64,000 nt of DNA from Sodiomyces alkalinus F11 (lineage: Eukaryota > Ascomycota > Sordariomycetes > Glomerellales > Plectosphaerellaceae), in assembly GCF_003711515.1 (NCBI RefSeq), contig NW_021167088.1:12523-76522 (forward strand), given 5' to 3'. The position numbers and the translations under genes were made by a program. Of this stretch, positions 23,624-32,920 are shown piece after piece (the first letter of the stretch is position 1; every line of letters begins with the position of its first letter). The notes beneath the pieces were generated by a model that had not been told where the DNA came from, did no database searches, and worked only from the letters and a program-made list of their open reading frames with translations.

Positions 23624-23999
23624 AATACCCCGGGTAATAAAGCCCTACGTCCCGCGGGCTTTCCCCGGTAACTACGATAGCCTTACTTAAGGCACGTTAT
23701 GGTTATACTAGTAAACCGCGGTATGGTTAGGGAGAATAGAAAGAAAATATTATTACGCGGCGGCGCCCTAATAGCGACCGCCGCTGTTACTATCTACTGC
23801 CTAGCCGGGCGAAGAAGAGAAGAGAAGAAAATAAAACTATACCGACGCCGTGGCGTCCCTCCTTACCGTATTCCTTAGTAAAACCTAAGGCGGGTAAGCG
23901 AATAGGTAAAAGGAAAATAAATACTATCGTGCTAGCGCCGCGGTATCCTCTCTTACCGCGTCCGTAATTTATATCACCGCGTGCTATAGCAGAGTCCTA

Positions 24000-25633
24000 G
24001 TTTTATCTATACCTAATATACCTAACTATATATTTAATCTAGTATAGTGATTTTATCGTTATCCGCGGGCGCTTACGGCCGTTCTATAGGGATACCCTAA
24101 TACTCTAGTAGCGTGTGCAGAGCTAGTGCTGCTTTATCGATGGTGATATCCGTAGCGCGCTCTTTAATTTTCGCTTAGTCTATTATATACGTTTCTTTTA
24201 GGCTAACCGAGTAAAAGTCGGCCTATACGGCCTATAGCGCCGTATAGTGGCGGATAATAGCGATAGCCTTATCTTAGTCGGTAATAAGTATATTTACTAA
24301 GGCGTTATATCGGGCGTTTATTAGTTACCCGTCCGGGGTAAGCGGCGTTATTAGCACTATTCGGCCTATACGCTATATAGTTAGTAATAGTGGCAGGTTA
24401 TTAGCGTTCTAGACCTCGCTTTTAGTAATACCCTCCTTAAGCATTATAAGAATTAACCCGGCGGCTAGGATCGGGAGCGCGATAGTATAGTTACGCTAAA
24501 GAATAATAGCTAGTAAACTTACTCTCCGTGGGCTTTATGCCCGTAACGTAAAGACGTATAGCGAAATTACGGACTATCTCCCTTAGAGCTTTCTTAGTAT
24601 TCGCCGTCCCGATAATTCGCTTAGCTAGTAGCTTACTTAATAGATCCGAAGGTGCTACTCGCTTACTCGGGGGTATAAGCGTGGGCTCTTTACCTGTGCG
24701 TACTATAACGAGAAACTCCTATATTATAGGTATAATACGAACCGGTTCCTTGGTTTTCTTAGTTAGCAGGCTATAAATAAACTTTCGGATAAGCTTATTA
24801 GTCACGTTGGCCTGCTTAGCATATTACTCTAAGTTCTTTTTAAGGTCCGGGTATACCGTGGTGCCTTAGGCTTCTAGTAAGACTATATCGTATATTATTT
24901 TAGAGAGGTATACGTGATCTTTAACGTGCTATAGTATAAATCCTAGAATTATCGACGCGGCTAGCTTTTCAGGGGTCTTAGCCTATAAAACCCTAGCGGA
25001 AGACGGGCTAGCGGCGGTATCCGCCGCCTCTACCTTATTTTCGAGGTCGATAAACGCCGCCGAACACGGGCCGGAGTTTACGATAGGACTATACGCGTCG
25101 GTAACGCGTATCGATTACGGGGTCTTAACGAACTTTCCCGTATAGTTACGGGGGGCGTCGGGATCTCTGGCTATAATATATTACTTAAATATAATATTAG
25201 GCTAATTCTACGATACTAGGATAGGGTTCGCGTCTACTAAGAACTCGGGCTAGGGAATTTAGTTTACGATGTTACGGGCTTCGGCTTTTAAGATAATCTA
25301 GTAAATCTTAGGGTGATTACTTAGCATAAACACGGTTCTATCTAAATCGCGGGTTTCGGGGCTATTATATCCCTACACCTCTACGTGTCTACGGAATTCG
25401 GCGACTTTAGACTTATAGGTAGTCTTCTGAAGTGCGAATCTTGTTCCTAAGGCGGAAAACTCGTTTTCTAGACGCTCCTCGCCACCGTAGAGTATGATAG
25501 CTCGGAAATATCCTTCCTTAGTAAACCCGGAGCTAATCCTTCGTGGGTTACGGAATACCTTATCGAACGTCTCTCTATACTCGATATCCTTAGATAGCTA
25601 ATACGATAAGGGGGCTTTGACGGTAAAGTATAT
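24000..25633 (-). pseudogene. Gag-like coding relic of the LTR element, about 540 codons
   Basis: The minus strand keeps one continuous frame from a probable start at 25633 (now ATA, next codon TAC) down to about 24000, broken only by TAA/TAG where Gln or Trp would fit. Readable parts include YRETFDKVFRNPRRISSG, EGYFRAIILYGGEERLENEF, FRRHVEV-x-GYNSPETRDLD, AFIDLENKVEAADTAAS and DKAIAIIRHYTAL. The N-terminal half is mixed alpha/beta in character and the C-terminal half is helical and polar. No zinc knuckle, protease or polymerase motif is visible. By position in an LTR element it could be a gag protein, but I do not recognise the family and it could also be a captured gene. Confidence 0.5.
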
Positions 25634-25904
25634 TTATATTACTAACGTGCCCGCGGTGCGTCTTAGCGGTATAAAGGGTAACTGGTAGGAGAATAGGGAA
25701 TACGTTACGAAACGACGAAAGTGCGTTAGGGGGAGATAGTAAAGATAATTACGCGGCAGTGAATCACGATGCACGATATAAGGAAACTCGGTGGCTCTAG
25801 GGGAAAGGGAAGAGGAAAAGAGAACTAGATCCGAGTATTCTAGGTATAATATTATTTTTCCCGTGCCTAGCGGAGCGCCGTGGTAACCGTGGTTATTACG
25901 AGCG

Positions 25905-26065
25905 ATAGAAGGCACGTGTGGGTTATAGTTCTTTTATTCCTACTGTTTCCCGGCGTTCCCTAGCGTTCCCTAGCATTCCCTAGCGTTCCCTGGCTTTCCT
26001 AGTCGTTACGGCGGCTAATAGAAGGCACGTGTGGGTTATAGTCCTTCTATTCTTACCGTTCCCCT
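25905..26065. repeat. Tandem duplication of about 115 bp with short inner repeats
   Basis: GAAGGCACGTGTGGGTTATAG occurs at about 25910 and 26025, each followed by a TATTC run. Between them the word GTTCCCTAGC is repeated four times with small changes. It lies upstream of the coding relic, in the leader of the LTR element. Confidence 0.7.
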
Positions 26066-27439
26066 TATATTCCCTAGTTATTGCCTAGGGCGGCTATAAC
26101 GGTCCTCCTATATCGCGTCGCCTTATTAGCGCGCCTTATAACACTTTAACGTTTTTCTAGTTCCGTCGAGTCTTCTATAGTTCTTTATCGTCTCCTAATC
26201 GTAATATACTCGGAACCTCCGCTTTCTTTAAGGCTATCCTTAGATTAACTAAGGTCTTTTATCTCTCTTTAAAGGAGTCGTTTAGCCTTTATAGCTTCTT
26301 CCGGTATATTCCTAAGTATCTGCCCCGGGCGATATAAGCCCTGCGTCCCGCGGGCGTCCTCTAGCGGAGGATAGTAACCTATAGCGCTATATAGTGATTA
26401 CTTAGTGACCGTGGGCGGCGATAGTGTTTACGATAAGAAAGGAAGAAGGGAAAGAAAAGAAGGGAAGGAAAGAAAGGAAAGGAAAGAAGGGAAAGAAAAG
26501 GAGTATATGTTATAAAATAACGGAGATACGTTTAGGGGAGACGGTAGACCACGATATAGAATAACTATATAGCGGTATACTACGGGCGGATATAAGGAAT
26601 TAATAGTAAACCGCGATACTCGTATAGGTTATACTATAAGTCGCCGGTAACGTGAACTACGGCTGAACTATAGTCCTTATCTATAAAACCTCTAGGTTCT
26701 TAGCGAGGAATATACTAATAAAGATCTCTGCCGTTTAGTTTTTCCGCTTTAACCGGCCGTCTAGCAATCCGGGGTACTACGGTATTCTACGGCGTTATTC
26801 CAAAGTCCGAGATAGGGTCCTATCGGAAATAATAGACACGGCGGTATACGTGCTATAGCCCGTAGATAAGGGTAGTCTTAGTAAACTTATCGGTCGCGGT
26901 TAAAGGCGAGTCTGCCGTAGGGAAGCCCTTCCTTTAATATGGAGGATAAGCCGAGGGACCTCGGGTAAATCCGATAAAAGCGGGTAGAATAAGGGGAAGC
27001 CCTCCTTTTAATAGGGAGGATAAGCTGAGTGGTTCCACGATAAATCTATAGCTTATAATTAGTTATTTCTCGAGCGACACGGCGGAGGCTAGGGTATACC
27101 CCCTAAGCCTTAGAATACGTGGTCTTAGGCACGGATACTGGTTCTACGCTTTTCCTTTTAGGGTTATTACGCCCTTAGCCTCGGATATTCTCGGTATATT
27201 AAGCTAGTCGGATAAAGGTAAGCCGCGCTAAAAGGAAAATATTCTCCACGAAGTGCGGGTAAAGGGAAGATTACGGTAAGGGGAGGCTGGCTCCCCTTAT
27301 ACTCCGCGGGAAAAGGGGGGGGGGGTTATTAAGTGGCTCGGTGCCATAGTGAAAAAAAAGGGGAGGGGAAAATTATCGAGTAGCTCGGGGCCACGGTAAA
27401 AGGGGGGGGAAGGTTAGTACGCCCCGTGGTTCTTTTACC

Positions 27440-28240
27440 GGAGCTCGGGTTCTACGGAGGACGCTAGTGTGCAGGATAGTAGTCGCTATCCTACGCCCTT
27501 AGCGATCATTAGAACGGTTATCACTAGCGATTATTAGGAAGATTAGTATTATGTTAGAGCTGGGGATCTATAGTGGGTGCTGGTGCAGGTTAGTATAGGC
27601 GCTATTCCTGCGCCTAACTGGCGACTATAGAATCCTTGGTGTACTACACGCCTGGACCTAGTAAAGGGGAGGCGATTAGGTTAGTACTCCGTGTTTCTGT
27701 CGGGACTCTGGTTCCACGGAGGACGCTAATGTGTAGGATAGTATAGGCGCTATCCTGCGCCCTTTAGCGATTATTGAGAACGGTTAGTGTCGGTGCAGGT
27801 TAGTATAGTCGCCTGCGCCAACTAGTGATCGTTAGGAAGGTTATCGCGGTATCGAAGCTCGGGTTCTATAGCTAGTATAGGTTAGTATAGTCGCTATTCC
27901 TACGCTTAACGGTGGTTCCCTTTATTACTCCACGCCTAGACCTATTAAAGGGGAGGCGTCTTCGCCTGGTACGCTAGCGGTCGTCTAGTTCCGCCGGTTA
28001 CTGCGTGTCTGTTTAGTCTTAGTATACGTAGTTCGCGACGGCGACCGCTAGTTTACTACGTGTCTATTTAGTCTTAGTATACGTAGTCCGCGCCGAGCGG
28101 CTGCGCCTAGCACGCCAGCGTTCGCTAGTAAACCATATACCTATTTAGTTTCAGTACACGGAGTTCGCGACCGCTAGTATACTACGTGCCTATTTAGTCT
28201 TAGCACACGTAGTCCGCGCCGGGCGGCGGTATACGAACCT
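27440..28240. repeat. Sub-terminal tandem repeats of the LTR element
   Basis: A roughly 250-bp unit is present twice (GGAGGACGCTA at about 27454 and 27712, each followed by a TAGGATAGT-like word and TGCGCC). Nearer the LTR a unit of about 60 bp containing TATTTAGTCTTAG and ACGTAGTCCGCG is repeated four times between 27995 and 28220. These are non-coding and sit just inside the presumed 5' LTR. Confidence 0.65.
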
Positions 28241-28266
28241 TACCTAAAAGCTTAGTTACTACTATT

Positions 28267-28691
28267 TAATATGCCCTATTCGGGCACGACTCTGGCTAGC
28301 CAGCACTATAGAACCTAGACGAATCTAGGATTTAATATGCCCTATCCGGACACGACTCTGGCCAGCTAGCACTATCGGACCTAGGGAACCCAGGATTTAA
28401 AGGGTGACCTTTACTACAGTAAAAGAGGTGTAATAAAGATATCTTCGTCTAACTAAGGGGGCGCGCCCCCGGGACTTAAGTATTCCACGGGTAAACCCCG
28501 TGGAATCCTCGGCTCCTATGTATAGGAACCCGGGGGATTCCCCGGTATTCACTAATTATACCCTAGGGAAGCTATCGTGTACCCTAAAGGTACCTATGGC
28601 GTACCCTGTGGGTGCTATAGTATAAGCTATAGTACCACTAGGGTACCCCGTGGTACGCCCTGGTATTCCCGGTTGAATCTGGGGCGTATTA
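28267..28691 (-). repeat. LTR copy B (5' LTR if the element is minus-strand)
   Basis: This copy is 425 bp, the same length as copy A and in the same orientation. It keeps more CpA/TpG than copy A. It contains a long inverted-repeat core (GCGCGCCCCCGGG, then CCACGGG...CCCGTGG). Confidence 0.88.
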
Positions 28692-31584
28692 GGGGGGGAG
28701 AAGAATTTCCGGCTAAGGACTTCGGCCTTCTCTGCGTGTATAGTTACCGGGTAGTCGCTATTCTCTCGGTATAGTGGTAGTACCGATAAGGGGTCTGGTA
28801 ATACGTCCCTTTTAGTTTATGCCTATTTCTATAGCCGCTAGAGAAGACTATCGTCCTTCCTGGTCGAGTAGAGTAAGTGCCGCTAGTATAACCGCTTCGC
28901 TACCGCCACGGCCTTATCTCGGCACCTTTCCGCTTCCTAGAAGTCGTCCTATCGGTTCCGGGACTTCCTGGATATATATCTACGGTAGAGGCGCCTTATT
29001 TCCTAGGTAAGGGCGGTTAGCTTAGCATTCTATTAGGGGGTAGATAGGCGTCCGGGGGTGCCCTTATAGCGGCGCGGCACGGCCTTATCGGCTATAGTTA
29101 TAAGGTCTTTTATTAGGTTATTAAGTGCTAAGTCGATATTCTATAGTGATATAAGGGGGCTAGTCTACTATAGCCGCGTAGCGGTAAGCTAAGGGATCTA
29201 TAAGGGGTCGAAGTCTTTCGTCTTTCTAGACTTAACGGGGCCCGGCTAAGTCCCGCGGTAGTATTATCGTGGTAGTCGATAAGGTGTCCGTCTCTATAAG
29301 GATTCAGGCTATCTATAAGTAGTGGTTAGACCCGATAACGGTTTTATCCGGGCCGCCGAAGTCGTAGCGGAGCCTTTACGTTACTTATATAAGGTTGATA
29401 GTATTAGTATACCTGCCCGGGCAGTGCTATATAGTTATTCCGCGGGGGGTTACTAGGTTTAGGTTTTACCGGGTCGCTAGGGTAAATAGGGTATCGGCTC
29501 AGGGGTAGTACTGTGGTGGCTATAATTATAGGGGGTAGTATAGGTTAAAGTCCCCTATAAGGACGTATCGGCCTTATAGCGGTGCCGTGTCGAATATATC
29601 TTATAGGGGCGTATTCTAAGGGATCCTAGCTAACTAGTAGTTCTCTAAGTAGATTAACTAGATTATAAGGGTATCGTCTTTAGTCCTGAATATAACCGTA
29701 TAGGTATCGCGGTAGGCCCGCTACGTCTATATATATAGCGGGTATCTCTTATAAATATATAGGAGGGCACGGCCTCCTTCCTAGATTAGCCGGTATACCC
29801 CTTAGGAGGGGCTTACGGGGCTTTTCGTGAAACGGTTAAGGCCGGGTTCCTAAATTACTATTATATCGTACTCGGCGTGGTACCGGAGCGGTAGCTCCCG
29901 CCGCGCCTAACTCCTCCCTATATTCTACGAAAGGACGTGGATTTCTATTAGTTAAAGGGGGGGGAGGGCTAAGATAACGTACCCAGTATAATCGGGGTCT
30001 AGCTCTAGGATTCCTACTACGGTGCCTTACCGGCCCCGCGGGGGATTATATAAGCGCTTATCGGGCCTAGTATCGGGGAGTCTTCCTATCCCCTAGTCCT
30101 TTTCGGGGGCTAACCCCTACCTTTACGGAGGGGTTAGTCCTAGTCTTAGGCGATAATAATAAGGGGGAAAATCTGCGGCTACCGCGGGTATACCGTTTCG
30201 GTCTAGCGGGTAATATCGAAGTCCCTAGCTTAGTACTTATACGCTTCGCGGGTCTTCTCGGCCTCTTTCTTTAATAGCCGGTATGAATCGTTAAAGGTAT
30301 CGTAGTCTCCGGTATAGGCGGTATAGCGGCGGGGGCGCCTTAACGCTATAGCTTCGTAATATCCTAGGCTCTATAGGTACGCCGATTCGGGCTTAGCGTA
30401 GTAACGGTATACCCTCTCCGCTATAGGGTAGCCGTTTACTTAGTGGCCGAAGTATAGGCACTTATAGCACCTTAGGGGGCTTAGGTTAGGGTTATATAGT
30501 TTATAGATATAGCTACCCCCTTTAAAGAGGAGGGTATTCCGGATAAGGCTCGCCGCCCTTTCCAGCGAAGCCGATTCGATAAGGAGGAGCGCTACCCTAC
30601 TAGTACCACGGCGGGGTACCTATTATTAAGCTCGGATAATTTTTACCTCGGGGTTTATATCCTGTATAGATACTAGCAGATCTTCTTCGGATAGGGCGTT
30701 AAGGACCTCCCGGGGGATAGCCTTAGCTAGTATAGGGTAGGTGCGTACGGCTAGGGTAGCTCCTTTACTAAAGGTCTTCTTAATCTATTATTTCTTATAG
30801 GTAGCCCATTACTATACCCCTTTAGTAAAGGTAAGGTAGATATCCCCGCTTAATAGCTTCCGTGCCGTTATAGTATCGTGTCGGGTAGTTATAGCGTTTA
30901 TAGCTTAGATAATCTCCTTTAGGGTCCTATCTTTAAGGGGCTAGTCTTCGGGGAGGGTTCCTTAGCGGATAATTAGTTCTTAGTAGTACTTAGCGGGGAT
31001 TACTTTAGGGGGGACGGGGTCCCGCGGCGGTACCGCCACGGGAGCCTAGGCTATAATATTAGCCTAAGTCTCTTTTATACCGCTTATTCCTTTTCGGAGT
31101 TCCTCTCGGATAACGTGGCGAACAGTAGTGTATAGGTAAGCTAGTGGTATCGCGCTAGCGTCCTTACGGGTAATACGTATCGTGATTAGTTTCTTTACTA
31201 GCTCTATAACCTGCTTAATCGTATTCCCGTTGGCTAGTAAGACCTAAATTTCTGCCTTAATCTTAGTTACTTTTAGTTCCGGAGGACGCAGTAGTCCCCT
31301 TTTAGTCTCTTATCGGTTCCGCGCTATATCCCGCCACGGGCGAGGGGGGGAGCGCTTATATTACGAAAAGTGGGTCCGTTATAAATTCTGCGTAGACTAG
31401 ATCGGGCCACTATCCCACGTCTTTTCTGGCTATACCGTAGCGTCGGCGTTATAGTGCCGCTACGATAGTATCCCGGGAGGGAGGCGGTGGTTATAATCTC
31501 CGTCTTAGTGGTTTTATCGATTTTACTCCTATTACGCGCCCGTGGTTAATAGGCGCTGTGTGATTATATATAAATCTATATATA
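28692..31584 (-). pseudogene. LINE 5' half: zinc-knuckle ORF1 and endonuclease
   Basis: At 30428-30469 the minus strand reads RCYKCLYFGH-stop-VNGY, a CX2CX4HX4C knuckle whose last Cys (TGC) is now TAC and whose Gln is TAA. The following residues run open for tens of codons (ERVYRYYAKPESAYL). Near 29505-29575 it reads LIGDFNLYYPL-stop, the GDFN-x-x-x-P-x-W signature of AP-type LINE endonucleases with Trp now TAA. The frame is shattered by stops. The G run at 28692 marks the LTR insertion point. Confidence 0.8.
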
Positions 31585-31598
31585 AATAATGACGTTAT
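31585..31598. repeat. Target-site duplication, right copy
   Basis: AATAATGACGTTAT is identical to 19445-19458 and lies directly beyond the 5' end of the LINE. Confidence 0.82.
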
Positions 31599-31922
31599 AG
31601 GCGTTAGGAGTCGAGTTTTTTTTAAAAACCAGAGATAGGTTAATAAGCTATAGGAGGCGTGATAATAAGCACGACGAGACGTTTGCATTAATACCAACTA
31701 TACTCGCTATATCACGTGATTTCATCTCGACTTATTTCTCCCGCTTCCTCTCGACTAACCAACCAGAACTCCACATACGCCTAGCAACACACTAAGAACC
31801 TATTCCTATCCCAACCAGGTACCACTATCATTACCCAATCATAGCAAAGCAATTCCAACCTTCATGTCGGCCACATGAGCCTCCAGAGAGGGACGTTCAT
31901 GGGACACCAAAGGGACGACAAC
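31599..31922. other. Flank between repeat block and carbonic anhydrase
   Basis: The first 130 bases are AT-rich, and then composition returns to normal. It probably holds the 3' end of the carbonic anhydrase transcript. No gene was recognised. Confidence 0.5.
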
Positions 31923-32920
31923 CTAGATGCCGTTGCAGGCGTTGCTGAGCAGGTTGATCTGGCCAGGCGTGTTCTGGGTGTACCGCGAGTTGAACTTCAT
32001 GACCGACTTGGAGCGACGGAAGGTGTCAACATCGATGTAAATGGGGTTCTTGACAACGTTCCATGCGATATCCTGGGTGCAGGGCGGGGTGGTCAGAGAG
32101 CCGCTGTACTGGAAGATCTCAGACGACTGGATGTGAGCCTCGAGTTCGCCAAAGTCAAGAGGACCCGTGTGCGTCTCGTCGCCCGGGATCGCGATATCTT
32201 CGAGATTCTCGAACACGTCGATCAGCAGCGACGACGCTTCTTCATCCGTGCCGATCTCGATGAGGACGCCGACAACGGCAAGGGCTCCGTCTGTGCGTGG
32301 TGGGATTATGGGTCAGTTTTATGTGTGGGTCATGAGTGGACATGAAGATGAAACGACGTCAATCCACCCAGGTTGTATCGATGATTAATGCGCCTTATCC
32401 GAGGCTGGGAGGAAGAACAAAACGCGCAGCGCAAGACGGATGTGAAGGGGAGGGGGTGGAAGCGCTCACCAGAGGCCTGGAAGACGAAATGCACCTCCTC
32501 GGGATAGTACTCGCTATCGATGCGGTGCTCGCTGGGGGTGTGGAAGTGGAACTGGACCAGGTTGTACGTCTTGTTCCTCAGGTTGATGGTGCCGGTGGCC
32601 TCGGCCTCGACTGTGCTGCCCAGGTTGAAAAACTCGGCGCCGTTGGGGTGGTCGTCGAGTTGGAAGTGCAGGGAGCTGCCGCAGGCCTTGTCGATAGTTG
32701 CCGACTCGATGTTGATGGGGCTCTGGTTTTCGCCAACGGCGCAGTCGAGGTTGTCCTCGTGCAGGGCGTGCCAGTTGAGGGGACCCTCAAGCCCGTTGAA
32801 GCCGAAAACGGCCACATCGACACTCAGTGCCTGGCTGCGAGGGAAGAGACTCGTCCCGTGGGCACAATTGGCCGCGGCCAAGGGGGCCAGGGCTGATAGA
32901 GCGAGGATGCACTTATACAT
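31923..32920 (-). CDS. Secreted alpha-carbonic anhydrase
   Basis: Exons are 32920-32470 and 32290-31923, separated by a 179-bp intron (donor GTGAGC, acceptor CAG, phase 1). The product is 272 aa. It interconverts CO2 and bicarbonate. A signal peptide is clear (MYKCILALSALAPLAAANC). QSPINI near residue 66, the zinc ligands in NLVQFHFHTPSEH, the third His in EEVHFVFQ, and SLTTPPCTQDIAW match the alpha class. Splicing restores FQASDGALAVVGVLIEIG, a strongly conserved stretch, so the intron is well supported. The enzyme probably acts outside the cell or in the wall space. The gene starts about 0.3 kb from the repeat block but has normal codon use and no RIP decay. Confidence 0.92.

Larger units (their letters stand above)
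23199..28691 (-). mobile_element. Nested LTR retroelement, 5493 bp, apparently non-autonomous
   Basis: Two direct repeats of exactly 425 bp bound the element. LTR ends are TAATA...TATTA, as expected if TG...CA were converted by RIP. Runs of G (GGGGGGG) lie immediately outside both ends, compatible with a short G-rich target duplication. The insertion interrupts the LINE between its endonuclease and reverse-transcriptase parts, so the LTR element is the younger insertion. The internal 4.6 kb holds one coding relic on the minus strand and long non-coding tandem repeats. I saw no reverse transcriptase, integrase or protease. The minus orientation is inferred only from the coding relic. Confidence 0.82.
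19459..31584 (-). mobile_element. Tad1-like LINE (non-LTR retrotransposon), RIP-mutated, split by an LTR element
   Basis: The element lies on the minus strand: its 5' end is at 31584 and its 3' end, with an (AAT)n tail, is at 19459. It is bounded by a 14-bp duplication. Removing the nested LTR element (23199-28691) leaves about 6.6 kb, a full-length size for Tad1-type LINEs. The order on the minus strand is a zinc-knuckle ORF1 (about 30430-30470), an endonuclease motif (about 29510-29570) and reverse transcriptase (about 22370-22510). Stops are everywhere, mostly TAA/TAG where Gln or Trp is expected, and CpA/TpG is strongly depleted while CpG is common. It cannot be autonomous now. Confidence 0.85.

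Noticed and set aside
25634..25915. 93-codon intact minus-strand frame inside the LTR element
   Set aside because: Its frame differs from the long coding relic, it lies in the leader, and it has no motif; probably chance.
23199..28691. Interpretation of the two 425-bp repeats as a segmental duplication
   Set aside because: Equal lengths, inverted TAATA/TATTA ends and matching G-run flanks fit an LTR element better.
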